Shown here one piece after another: positions 9,774-20,321 of a stretch of DNA of 64,000 nucleotides. The notes under the pieces were generated by a model. That model saw only the letters and a program-made list of their open reading frames with translations. It did not search any database and had not been told where the DNA came from. The DNA lies in NCBI GenBank assembly GCA_001556025.1, contig LSIB01000168.1, forward strand, positions 1 to 64,000, read 5' to 3'. The stretch is from Rhizobiales bacterium CCH3-A5 (GTDB lineage: Bacteria > Pseudomonadota > Alphaproteobacteria > Rhizobiales > Beijerinckiaceae). Position numbers and translations under genes: made by a program. How positions within the stretch are numbered: position 1 is the stretch's first letter; every line of letters starts with the position of its first letter.

Positions 9774-11008
9774 CAAAGCAATGCCAGTTGCTGCGGCCGC
9801 GGCGCGAGATGCGCGCGCAGCCGTTCGCTGTCGAGCAAGGCTCCCGGCCGCCAATCTGCTGTCACGATGAAGTTGCGCAGCACCGTCAGCGAGCGCGCCA
9901 GACGCCCGACATCGTCGAGGCGCAGGGAGCGGAAGCGGCGCATCTCAAGGATGCGCTTGACGCTGCGCGTGCCCAGTCCCGGCACGCGCAGCAGCGTCTC
10001 GCGATCGGCCCGGTTGACGTCGACGGGGAAGCGCGCGCGGTGGCGCAGCGCCCAGGCGAGCTTGGGATCGACCGCAAGATCGAGCATCTCGCCGGATTCG
10101 CCGTCGAGGATCTCGCCGACCTCGAACCCATAGAAGCGGGTCAGCCAGTCGGCTTGGTAGAGCCGGTGCTCGCGCATCAATGGCGGCTCCGACAGCGGCA
10201 GTTGCGACGACGAATCCGGGATCGGGCTGAAAGCCGAGTAATAGACCCGCCGCAGCCCGAAGCTGCCGTAGAGTTGCGCGCTGCGCTGCAGGATGGCGGC
10301 ATCGCTCGCCCCGTCCGCGCCCACGATCAGTTGCGTGCTCTGCCCTGCCGGCGCAAAGCTCGGCGCCTTGCGCGAGACGGCGCGTTCGGCCTTGCCTTCC
10401 TCGATCCGGAGCTTCAGCCCGCCCATGGCGGCACGGATGTCGCGCGGCTGCTTTTCCGGCGCGAAGCGTTTGAGCGAAGTTTCGCTCGGCAATTCGACAT
10501 TGACCGAGACACGGTCGGCATAGAGCCCGGCCTGCGCCACCAGGTCCGGGCTCGCGCTTGGGATCAGCTTGAGATGGATGTAGCCGCGGAAATGATGCAC
10601 CTCGCGCAGGCTCTGCGCCACGCGCACCATCTCGGCCATTGTGTAGTCCGGTGAACGGATGATGCCCGAGGAGAGAAACAGCCCCTCGATGTAATTGCGC
10701 TTATAAAAATTCAGCGTGAGATCGACGACCTCCTCGACCGAAAAGCGCGCCCGCCTGACATTGCTCGACGATCGGTTGATGCAGAACACGCAGTCATAGC
10801 TGCAGAAATTCGTGAGCAGGATCTTCAGCAGGGAGATGCAGCGCCCATCCGGCGCGTATGAATGGCAGATGCCCGAGCCGGTGGTTGAGCCGATGCCCTT
10901 GCCCCCGAGGGAATCCCGTTTTGTCGTGTTGCTGGAGGCGCAGGAGGCGTCGTATTTTGCCGCGTCGCTGAGGATTTCCAGCTTCTCCATCACTGTCGGC
11001 TGTGCCAT
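9773..11008 (-). CDS. Putative DNA modification/repair radical SAM protein
   Basis: This 411-residue protein carries the radical-SAM cluster CSYDCVFC (CxxxCxxC) about 70 residues in, and a C-terminal helix-hairpin-helix (RVPGLGTRSVKRILEMRRF) that should bind DNA. It matches the family that habitually sits next to, and is linked with, UDG-superfamily genes. The reaction is not established; a reductive or radical step on damaged DNA is an inference. An AAGGATGG site precedes the ATG. A LexA-type direct repeat lies 14-28 bases upstream of the start codon. It heads a two-gene operon with udgX. Confidence 0.9.
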   Translation of the reverse strand: MAQPTVMEKLEILSDAAKYDASCASSNTTKRDSLGGKGIGSTTGSGICHSYAPDGRCISLLKILLTNFCSYDCVFCINRSSSNVRRARFSVEEVVDLTLNFYKRNYIEGLFLSSGIIRSPDYTMAEMVRVAQSLREVHHFRGYIHLKLIPSASPDLVAQAGLYADRVSVNVELPSETSLKRFAPEKQPRDIRAAMGGLKLRIEEGKAERAVSRKAPSFAPAGQSTQLIVGADGASDAAILQRSAQLYGSFGLRRVYYSAFSPIPDSSSQLPLSEPPLMREHRLYQADWLTRFYGFEVGEILDGESGEMLDLAVDPKLAWALRHRARFPVDVNRADRETLLRVPGLGTRSVKRILEMRRFRSLRLDDVGRLARSLTVLRNFIVTADWRPGALLDSERLRAHLAPRPQQLALL

Positions 11009-11021
11009 AGTCCATCCTTTT

Positions 11022-11036
11022 GTTCCTTATATGTTC
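11022..11036. promoter_or_regulatory. Candidate LexA (SOS) box
   Basis: GTTC, seven bases (CTTATAT), then GTTC. This direct repeat is the LexA recognition pattern described for alphaproteobacteria. It sits 14 bases upstream of the start codon of the radical-SAM/udgX operon, where a bound repressor would block initiation. It also faces the divergent small membrane protein gene, but is closer to the repair operon. Confidence 0.7.
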
Positions 11037-11112
11037 TAGCGCTGAAGCCGTCCTCCCGCCAGACGCCGCCATCGTGACCGTTCGCCGCACCACGCCGTCG
11101 CTATCGCACTGC

Positions 11113-11137
11113 GGAACTCGCCGCCCGTATCGGAGTT
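11113..11137 (+). promoter_or_regulatory. Candidate EcfG-type general stress promoter
   Basis: GGAAC at 11113-11117, 17 bases, then GTT at 11135-11137. This fits the GGAAC-N16-(C)GTT element read by the general-stress sigma factor EcfG in alphaproteobacteria. It lies 31 bases before the ATG of the 59-residue membrane protein, a sensible distance for a promoter. Confidence 0.55.
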
Positions 11138-11168
11138 GTGGCGGCAAAGGTTCATTCAGGAGAGACCC

Positions 11169-11348
11169 ATGTTTCGCCTTCTGCTTATCATCGCCGTGCT
11201 GGCCATCGGCTACGACGCCGTCGTCCATCAGGGCGGCTATACCCGCAATGCCTGGACCAGCGTGGTCGGCGTGACGGATTCTGCGGTCAACAGCGCCCGC
11301 GAGTTCGGCCGCGACGCGCGCGAGGAAACCCGCACCCAGATCAACTGA
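11169..11348 (+). CDS. Small membrane-anchored protein (59 aa)
   Basis: The protein starts MFRLLLIIAVLAIGYDAVV, one N-terminal membrane span, followed by about 40 polar residues with an acidic/basic tail (REFGRDAREETRTQ). No family is recognised. The ATG at 11169 is behind a CAGGAGAG ribosome site. An EcfG-type promoter element lies upstream and a rho-independent terminator downstream, so it appears to be a single-gene, stress-induced unit. Confidence 0.7.
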   Translation: MFRLLLIIAVLAIGYDAVVHQGGYTRNAWTSVVGVTDSAVNSAREFGRDAREETRTQIN

Positions 11349-11371
11349 ACGCAACGCGCGGTCAGTCCGGA

Positions 11372-11402
11372 GCCGGCGGTCGACCAGGCCGCCGGCATTT
11401 TC
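11372..11402 (+). terminator. Rho-independent terminator
   Basis: A perfect 8-base stem GCCGGCGG/CCGCCGGC (11372-11379 and 11389-11396) is followed by ATTTTC. It lies 24 bases after the small membrane protein gene and separates it from glgP. Confidence 0.7.
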
Positions 11403-11524
11403 ATGTCGCCGCTCGCCCGCGAAACATACCGCATTGCAGCGAATTCGGCTGGACAGGGCGCGGCGTTGCACCGATGCTCCCCGCACTGAAACAGCCGGGA
11501 TTTCGACGCTTGAACGAGACAACC

Positions 11525-13987
11525 ATGCCGGCCACGCCAGCGATCTCCGCCGATTCAGCCCTTGTGGTCGAGAATCTGAAGGTCGAGATCGTCAGGAAGC
11601 TGACCTATTCGCTCGGCAAGAACCCTTCGGTCGCGCAACCGCATGACTGGTTGACGGCCGGCATTCTTGCGGCGCGCGACCACGTGGTCGACGTCTGGCA
11701 GCGCTCGACCCGCGAGAGCTACAAGACCGGCAGGAAGCGCGTCTATTACCTGTCGCTGGAGTTCCTGATCGGCCGCTCCTTCGCCGACGCGCTCAGCAAT
11801 CTCGGCCTGACCGGTCCGATGGCGCAGGCCATGGCCGATCTCGGCGTCGATCTCGCCGCGATCGAGACGATCGAGCCCGATGCCGCGCTCGGCAACGGCG
11901 GCTTGGGCCGTCTCGCCGCCTGCTATCTCGAGGCCATGGCCTCGACCGGCGTTCCGGCGCTCGGCTACGGCATCCGCTACGACCATGGCCTGTTCAAGCA
12001 GCGCATCGAGGGCGGCCGCCAGGTCGAGATACCCGAGGATTGGCTCTCCTTCCGCAACCCGTGGGAGTTCGAGCGCCGCGAGAGCGCCTACCAGATCGGC
12101 TTCGGCGGCAGTGTCGCCCCCACGGCCAAGCCCGGCGAGGTTGCCTGGGCGCCGGAGGAGACGGTGTTTGCCGTCGCCTACGACACCCCGATCATCGGCT
12201 GGCGCGGCCGCGACGCCACGACGCTGAGGTTGTGGCGGGCGCGGGCCTTGCACCCGCTTTCGCTCGACGCGTTTAACAAGGGCGATCTCGTCGGCGCCGT
12301 CGCCGAGCGCAACCGCGCCGAGGCGATCTCGAAGGTGCTCTACCCCAATGATTCCACGCCGGCCGGGCAGGAACTGCGGCTGCGGCAGGAGTTCTTCTTC
12401 ACCTCGGCCTCGCTGCAGGACCTCGTGCGGCGGCATTATCGCCAGTTCGGCACGCTCGACACCCTGCCCGACAAAGTCGCGATCCAGCTCAACGACACCC
12501 ATCCGGCGCTCGCCGTAGCCGAACTGATGCGGCTCCTGATCGACCAGCACGGCATGGCCTGGGAGAAGGCATGGGCGCTGACCAGCGCGACCATCTCCTA
12601 CACCAACCACACGCTGCTGCCCGAGGCGCTGGAGACCTGGCCGGTGGCTTTGATGGAACGCCTGCTGCCGCGCCACATGCAGATCATCTTCGGCATCAAC
12701 GCCCGCTTTCTCGAAAGCGTGCGCCGCTCAGCCGGCGGCGAAAGCGTCGATCTTTCGGCGATCTCGCTGATCGACGAGCATCACGGCCGGCGGGTCCGCA
12801 TGGCGAACCTCGCCTTCGTCGGCTCCCACACCGTCAACGGCGTCTCGGCGCTGCATTCGGACCTGATGACGAAGACGGTGTTCTCGGCCCTGCACGCCAT
12901 CTTTCCCAAGCGGATCACCAACGTTACCAACGGCATCACGCCCCGGCGCTGGCTCTACGGCGCCAATCCGGGCCTGACCAGGCTCCTGAGCGAGATCTGC
13001 GGCGACGGCCTGACCGACGACATCGAGCAGATCGACCGGCTCGCGGCGCATGCCGGCGATAAAGGCCTGCATGAAAAGCTCGGCGCGATCCGCCGCCGGA
13101 ACAAGCTCAGGCTCGCGAAGGTCATCCAGCACGAGACCGGCGTGGTGGTCGATCCCGATGCGATGTTCGACGTGCAGATCAAGCGCATCCACGAATACAA
13201 GCGCCAGTTGCTCAATATCCTCGAGACGATCGCGCTCTACGATGCGATGCGCGCCGAGCCCTATCGCGACTGGGCGCCACGCGTAAAGATCTTCGCCGGC
13301 AAGGCTGCCTCAAACTACGGCACCGCCAAGGCGATCATCAACCTGATCAACGACGTCGCAACGGTCGTGAACAACGACATCACCACGCGCGACAGACTGA
13401 AGGTGGTGTTCCTGCCCAACTACAATGTCAGCGCCGCCGAGATCATCATCCCCGCCGCCGACGTTTCCGAGCAGATCTCGACCGCCGGCATGGAGGCGTC
13501 GGGCACCGGCAATATGAAATTCGCCCTCAACGGCGCGCTGACGATCGGCACGATGGACGGAGCGAACATCGAGATCAGCGAGCGCGTCGGCCTCGACAAC
13601 ATCGTGATCTTCGGCATGAGCGCAGCCGAGGTCGAGGCCGCCAAGCGGACGCCCCGGCCGATCGACGAGGTGATCGCCGCCTGCGCCCATCTCGAAGGCG
13701 TGCTTGATGCGGTGGCTGGCGGAGCCTATTCGCCGGGCGACCGCAATCGCTATGCCGGCCTGGTCGAGGCGCTGCGGGCCAATGACTGGTTCATGGTGCT
13801 GAACGATTTCGAGAGCTACCGGCTGGCGCAGCGCCGGCTCGACGCGCTCTGGGCCGACCAGCCGGTCTGGTGGACGAAGTCGGTCGCCAACACGGCCGGC
13901 TGCGGCTGGTTCAGCGCCGACCGCGCGATCCGCGAATATGCGCAGCGTATCTGGCGCATGCCGGCCGGCTTCGCGCTTCAGGGCTGA
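11525..13987 (+). CDS. glgP: Glycogen phosphorylase
   Basis: GlgP releases glucose-1-phosphate from glycogen and maltodextrin ends. This 820-residue protein is of usual length. It shows GNGGLGRLAACYLEA near the N-terminus and the pyridoxal-phosphate motif EASGTGNMKF, with the cofactor lysine at residue 665. The ATG at 11525 gives the family's normal N-terminus; in-frame starts at 11474 and 11510 are possible alternatives. A glgX paralogue begins 5 bases after its stop, and the two should be one transcript. Confidence 0.96.
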   Translation: MPATPAISADSALVVENLKVEIVRKLTYSLGKNPSVAQPHDWLTAGILAARDHVVDVWQRSTRESYKTGRKRVYYLSLEFLIGRSFADALSNLGLTGPMAQAMADLGVDLAAIETIEPDAALGNGGLGRLAACYLEAMASTGVPALGYGIRYDHGLFKQRIEGGRQVEIPEDWLSFRNPWEFERRESAYQIGFGGSVAPTAKPGEVAWAPEETVFAVAYDTPIIGWRGRDATTLRLWRARALHPLSLDAFNKGDLVGAVAERNRAEAISKVLYPNDSTPAGQELRLRQEFFFTSASLQDLVRRHYRQFGTLDTLPDKVAIQLNDTHPALAVAELMRLLIDQHGMAWEKAWALTSATISYTNHTLLPEALETWPVALMERLLPRHMQIIFGINARFLESVRRSAGGESVDLSAISLIDEHHGRRVRMANLAFVGSHTVNGVSALHSDLMTKTVFSALHAIFPKRITNVTNGITPRRWLYGANPGLTRLLSEICGDGLTDDIEQIDRLAAHAGDKGLHEKLGAIRRRNKLRLAKVIQHETGVVVDPDAMFDVQIKRIHEYKRQLLNILETIALYDAMRAEPYRDWAPRVKIFAGKAASNYGTAKAIINLINDVATVVNNDITTRDRLKVVFLPNYNVSAAEIIIPAADVSEQISTAGMEASGTGNMKFALNGALTIGTMDGANIEISERVGLDNIVIFGMSAAEVEAAKRTPRPIDEVIAACAHLEGVLDAVAGGAYSPGDRNRYAGLVEALRANDWFMVLNDFESYRLAQRRLDALWADQPVWWTKSVANTAGCGWFSADRAIREYAQRIWRMPAGFALQG

Positions 13988-13992
13988 AGCGC

Positions 13993-15951
13993 TTGGGCGA
14001 GCCATGGCGGATCGCGCCCTGTCCGCGCCCAGCGCGGCTGGGCGCGAGCGTCTGCGCGGACGGCGTCGCCTTCGCCGTGTTCTCGCGCCATGGCGAGCGC
14101 GTCGATCTTTGCCTGTTCGACGCGGAAGGTGACGCCGAGACGGCCCGGCTGACCTTGCCCTGCCGCAGCGGCGACATCCATTACGGCTTCCTGCCCGGCG
14201 CGAAGGAAGGCCAGCGCTATGGCCTGCGCGCGACCGGTCCATGGCAGCCGGAGCAGGGCCACCGCTTCGACGCGACCAAGCTGCTGATCGACCCCTACGC
14301 CGCGCTGATCGACCGGCCGTATCGCTGGGATGCGCGATTGACGCAGCACGGCGTCGACACAGGCGACCTTGTGCCGCGCTGCGTGGTGGCGGACGCCCTC
14401 GCCACACATTCGCCAACGCCCGAAGGGACGCCCGCCCTCATCTACGAACTGGCGGTGAAATCCTTCACGATGCGCCATCCCGGCGTGCCCGAGCCGCTGC
14501 GCGGCACACTGGCGGCGTTGACCGAGCCCGTGATCATCGCCCATCTCCAGCGCCTCGGCATCAGCCATGTCGAGCTGATGCCGGTCGCAGCCTGGATGGA
14601 CGAGCGGCATCTCCCCCCGCTCGGCCTGAGCAACGCCTGGGGCTACAACCCGGTCAATTTTTTCGCGCTCGATCCGCGCCTCGCGCCGGGCGGCGGCGAC
14701 GAGCTCCGCCGGCTCTGCGCGGCCTATCGCACGGCCGGCATCGGCGTGATCCTCGACATCGTCTTCAACCACACCGCCGAAAGCGACGAGCATGGCGCGA
14801 CGATCTGCCTGCGCGGTCTCGACAACGCAGTCTATTACCGCCACGCGACCGACGATCCGGGCCGGCTGATCAACGACACCGGCTGCGGCCACACGCTGGC
14901 GCTCGACCGCGCGCCAGTTGTCCGCATGGCGATGGACGCAATGCGCCATTGGCGCACGCTCGGCGTCGCCGGTTTCCGCTTTGATCTCGGCACGGTGATG
15001 GGTCGCTCGGACACGGGCTTCTCGCAGGATGCGCCGCTCTTCGCCGCGATCGGGCAGGACCCGGACCTGTCGCAAGCCCTGCTGATCGCCGAGCCATGGG
15101 ACATCGGCCCAGGCGGCTATCGGCTCGGCGAATTCCCCGATTCCTTCGCCGAATGGAACGGACGCTACCGCGACGACGTCCGCCGCTTCTGGCGCGGCGA
15201 CGCCGGCATGGCGGGCGCGTTGGCGACGCGGCTCGCGGGCTCGTCCGATCTCTTCGCCGCGCGCCATCGCGGCCCCAACGCCTCGATCAACTTCATCGCC
15301 GCCCATGACGGCTTCACGCTAGCCGATCTGGTCGCTTACGAGGCCAAGCACAACGAGGCCAATGGCGAGAACAACCGCGATGGCGACGCCGACAGCCATA
15401 GCTGGAACAATGGCGTCGAGGGGCACAGCGACGACCCCGCTGTAAGGACCGCCCGCGATCGCGATATCCGCGCTCTGCTGGCGACGCTGTTCCTATCGCG
15501 CGGCATCCCGATGCTGACGGCCGGCGACGAGTTCGGCCGGACTCAACATGGCAACAACAACGCCTATTGTCAGGACAACAAAGGGTTTTGGCTGGATTGG
15601 GAGAACGCGGACGAGGCACTGATCGGCTTCGTGGCGGAGCTGGCGCGAGTGCGGCGCGAGCACTCTTTGCTGCGCCTCGACAGATTCCTGACCGGCCGGG
15701 GCGAACCGCCAGATGCGCTCTGGATGAAGCCGGACGGATCGCCGGTCATCGACGAAGAATGGCAGAGGCTCGATGCGATCTGCCTGATGCTCGTTAGCGC
15801 CACGGAGCAGCTGTTGATCGGCGTCAATCGCGGACGACATGACGTGCCCTCGGCGCTGCCGAGTTGTGACTGGCAACGGATGCTTCTCTCGGTTGAGGCG
15901 ACCACGGACGTTCTGCCGGCGCGCAGTGTCGGCCTTTGGTCCCGACGCTGA
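13993..15951 (+). CDS. glgX: Glycogen debranching enzyme GlgX (first copy)
   Basis: GlgX removes the short alpha-1,6 stubs left after GlgP. An N-terminal CBM48 module (LGASVCADGVAFAVFSRHG) precedes a GH13 barrel with the three catalytic regions: FRFDLG (nucleophile Asp), LIAEPWD (acid Glu) and AAHDGFTL (transition-state Asp). No ATG lies at the expected N-terminus. The TTG at 13993, with AGGG about 9 bases upstream inside the end of glgP, gives 652 residues, close to E. coli GlgX. An ATG at 13870 would overlap glgP by 118 bases and is less likely. A second GlgX gene faces it convergently. Confidence 0.92.
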   Translation: MGEPWRIAPCPRPARLGASVCADGVAFAVFSRHGERVDLCLFDAEGDAETARLTLPCRSGDIHYGFLPGAKEGQRYGLRATGPWQPEQGHRFDATKLLIDPYAALIDRPYRWDARLTQHGVDTGDLVPRCVVADALATHSPTPEGTPALIYELAVKSFTMRHPGVPEPLRGTLAALTEPVIIAHLQRLGISHVELMPVAAWMDERHLPPLGLSNAWGYNPVNFFALDPRLAPGGGDELRRLCAAYRTAGIGVILDIVFNHTAESDEHGATICLRGLDNAVYYRHATDDPGRLINDTGCGHTLALDRAPVVRMAMDAMRHWRTLGVAGFRFDLGTVMGRSDTGFSQDAPLFAAIGQDPDLSQALLIAEPWDIGPGGYRLGEFPDSFAEWNGRYRDDVRRFWRGDAGMAGALATRLAGSSDLFAARHRGPNASINFIAAHDGFTLADLVAYEAKHNEANGENNRDGDADSHSWNNGVEGHSDDPAVRTARDRDIRALLATLFLSRGIPMLTAGDEFGRTQHGNNNAYCQDNKGFWLDWENADEALIGFVAELARVRREHSLLRLDRFLTGRGEPPDALWMKPDGSPVIDEEWQRLDAICLMLVSATEQLLIGVNRGRHDVPSALPSCDWQRMLLSVEATTDVLPARSVGLWSRR

Positions 15952-16085
15952 CACCGTGTCAATCCGGGGCTTCGCGCAGCGAAGAACCTGAAACCCATGA
16001 CCGGGCGAGCCTGTCGTCCCGTCTCACCCAGTCGTGGTTTCCGGGTTCACGCCGTCGGCATGCCCCCGAATGACGGACGGTGCTT

Positions 16086-18167
<2,082 letters not shown>

Positions 18168-18391
18168 CGGATTGCCCCCCGTCGCGAGCAGGCAGGACGG
18201 GGCTCGCGGGGCCAGCCGCAATCACCTCGTCGCAATTCTGGTTCAAACCTGTCGCAGGGCAGGCAACGCGCCCTATATCGGGTGAGTTCCGCAGTCGCGG
18301 CCCCGGTTTTGCATCTTTATTTTGCAGCGCAATAGGGAACCCCGACAACGCCGCTTGTGTTATCGTGTATCAGGCACCGAGGCATGAACTG

Positions 18392-19924
18392 ATGGCCGAG
18401 TCGTCAAAGCAGTCTGTGACGGAGACCACCTCCGCGACATCAGGCCATGCCTTGACCTATGCGGCGGCCGTCAAGGACGGCCCGCCCGAGGTGGTCTCCG
18501 GTCTTCCGGCCACCACGAAACTGCTTTTCGTTACCTCCGAGATGGGCGATTTCGTCAAGGCCGGCGGCCTTGGCGAGGTTTCGGCCGCCCTGCCCCGGCA
18601 GTTGCGCGCGCTCTGCGACGTCCGCGTTCTGATCCCCGGATACAGGCAGGTCCGCGCGGCCAGGCCCGCAATGGACATCGTCGCCCAAATGCCCCGCACG
18701 GCGAGCCTGCCGCCCTGGTCGCTCGGCCGCTTCAGCACGGCCGACGGGCTCGTGATCTACGCCGTCCTCTGCGACGAACTCTATGACCGCGAGGGCTCGC
18801 CCTACGGTCCTTTCGCAGGCGGCGATTTCAGCGACAACGACATCCGCTTCGCCAGGCTCTCGCTCGCGGCCGCCGAGCTTGCGGCCGGCGAGGCCGATCC
18901 GAACTGGAAGCCCGATATCTTGCATGTCAACGACTGGCCGTCCGCCATGGCGCCGGGTTATCTGCGCTGGAAGGGGCTGACCACGCCCTCGATTCTCACG
19001 ATCCACAATCTCGCCTATCAGGGCCTCTACCAGCCCGGCCGCATGGGCGCGCTCGGCATTCCCGATCTGGCGTTTTCGGTGAATGGCGCCGAATTTCACG
19101 GCAAGATCTCGTTTCTGAAGGCCGGCATCTTCTACGGCTCTCATGTCACCACCGTGAGCGAGACCTATGCCAGCGAGATCACCACCGCCGAGCATGGCTG
19201 CGGGCTGGAGGGCCTGCTCAAGACGCGGATGGATGAAGGCCGCCTGACCGGCATCGTCAACGGCATCGACGATAGCTGGACCTCGCCAGCCGTCGGCGAG
19301 ACGGCGATGGCCGACCGCGTGCGCCGCTGGAAGCGCCAGAGCGCGGCCGACATCCGCAAGACCTTCGAGTTGCCCGAGTCGAAGGGTCCGCTCTTCTCGA
19401 TCATCTCGCGGCTGGTGCATCAGAAGGGCATCGACCTCTCCATCGAGGCGGCGGAGACGATCGTCGCCAACGGAGGACAGCTCGTCGTGACCGGCCGCGG
19501 CGAACCGAGGCTGGAGGATGCGATCGAGCGCCTCGCCCGCCAAAATCCCCACGCCATCGCGGCCCGTATCGGCTTCGACGACGCCGAGGCGCGGCGCATC
19601 TTCGCGGCCAGCGATTTCCTGCTGATGCCGTCCCGCTTCGAGCCCTGCGGCCTGAGCCAGATGTATGCCCAGCGTTTCGGCGCTCTCCCGATCGCCTACC
19701 GCACGGGCGGACTGGTCGATACGATCGAGGATGGACTTTCCGGTTTTCTGTTCTCGTCGCTGACGGGCGCGGGGCTCACCTCGGCGGTGACGCGGGCGCT
19801 CGCCGCCTATCGCTCGAAGCGCGCCTTCAGGCAGATGCGCGAGCACGCGATGTCCAAGCGCTTCGACTGGAGCCGCCCGACGCATCGCTACGCCGACGTC
19901 TATGCGCGGGCGCTCGCGGCCTGA
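18392..19924 (+). CDS. glgA: Glycogen synthase
   Basis: GlgA extends glycogen with glucose from a nucleotide sugar. It is a GT5 enzyme with the N-terminal donor-binding motif KAGGLGEV (KxGGL type) and the C-terminal SRFEPCGLSQMYAQRFGALP segment with its conserved Glu. The 510-residue length exceeds E. coli GlgA (477) because of a polar 40-residue N-terminal tail. The ATG at 18392 has GAGG upstream; a GTG at 18365 would add nine residues. It is divergent from the second glgX. glgC, which makes ADP-glucose, is not in the window. Confidence 0.94.
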   Translation: MAESSKQSVTETTSATSGHALTYAAAVKDGPPEVVSGLPATTKLLFVTSEMGDFVKAGGLGEVSAALPRQLRALCDVRVLIPGYRQVRAARPAMDIVAQMPRTASLPPWSLGRFSTADGLVIYAVLCDELYDREGSPYGPFAGGDFSDNDIRFARLSLAAAELAAGEADPNWKPDILHVNDWPSAMAPGYLRWKGLTTPSILTIHNLAYQGLYQPGRMGALGIPDLAFSVNGAEFHGKISFLKAGIFYGSHVTTVSETYASEITTAEHGCGLEGLLKTRMDEGRLTGIVNGIDDSWTSPAVGETAMADRVRRWKRQSAADIRKTFELPESKGPLFSIISRLVHQKGIDLSIEAAETIVANGGQLVVTGRGEPRLEDAIERLARQNPHAIAARIGFDDAEARRIFAASDFLLMPSRFEPCGLSQMYAQRFGALPIAYRTGGLVDTIEDGLSGFLFSSLTGAGLTSAVTRALAAYRSKRAFRQMREHAMSKRFDWSRPTHRYADVYARALAA

Positions 19925-19936
19925 GCGGCGCTCGGC

Positions 19937-20137
19937 TCAACTCGTCTTCGTCTTAGCGGCCGCCGCTGATTTGCGCGCGGGCGTCTTTGGCTTGGCGGCC
20001 TTGTCAACCGACGCTCCGGTGCTCGCGGCCACGCGCTCTTCCGCCTGTCTCCAATGGTCGGCGTCTCGGCCGACTGGCTTCCCCTCCGCCTCCCAAATCG
20101 CATAGGCCGTGTCGCGGACGATCTGTTCCCGGCTCAT
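19937..20137 (-). CDS. DUF2934 domain protein (66 aa)
   Basis: Residues 1-35 match DUF2934 (IVRDTAYAIWEAEGKPVGRDADHW), a short domain widespread in Rhizobiales and of unknown function. The rest is a Lys/Ala-rich basic tail that could bind nucleic acid. GGGAG lies eight bases before the ATG at 20137 and too close to the in-frame ATG at 20143, which decides the start. A GGAAC-N17-GTT stress promoter element lies upstream, divergent from one for glgB. Confidence 0.85.
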   Translation of the reverse strand: MSREQIVRDTAYAIWEAEGKPVGRDADHWRQAEERVAASTGASVDKAAKPKTPARKSAAAAKTKTS

Positions 20138-20176
20138 GTGCATTCTCCCTATCGCGAGCGTCGATATTCGTGGGAC

Positions 20177-20201
20177 AACAGCGAGGTCTGACCATGGTTC
20201 C
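20177..20201 (-). promoter_or_regulatory. Candidate EcfG-type promoter of the DUF2934 gene
   Basis: On the minus strand GGAAC (20201-20197), 17 bases, GTT (20179-20177). It lies 40 bases before the DUF2934 start codon and fits the EcfG spacing. Confidence 0.55.
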
Positions 20202-20237
20202 GTCGCGCGATCCCATAGGAAACTCACCCGGCATGCA

Positions 20238-20263
20238 GGAACGGAACCAGCCTCCGCTGCGTT
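20238..20263 (+). promoter_or_regulatory. Candidate EcfG-type promoter of glgB
   Basis: GGAAC at 20238-20242, 17 bases, CGTT at 20260-20263. It lies 59 bases before the glgB ATG. The spacing is one base longer than at most other sites in the window but within the N16-17 range reported before CGTT. Confidence 0.5.
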
Positions 20264-20321
20264 GCACCATCGCACACTCGGCCACCGTCGCGCCATCATG
20301 CGACAGGCAGGACAGAACACG

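Noticed and set aside
18335..18370. Possible EcfG promoter before glgA (GGAAC then GTT)
   Set aside because: The spacing to GTT is 18 without the C that would allow N17-CGTT, so it is outside the pattern of the other sites. It was left out of the count.
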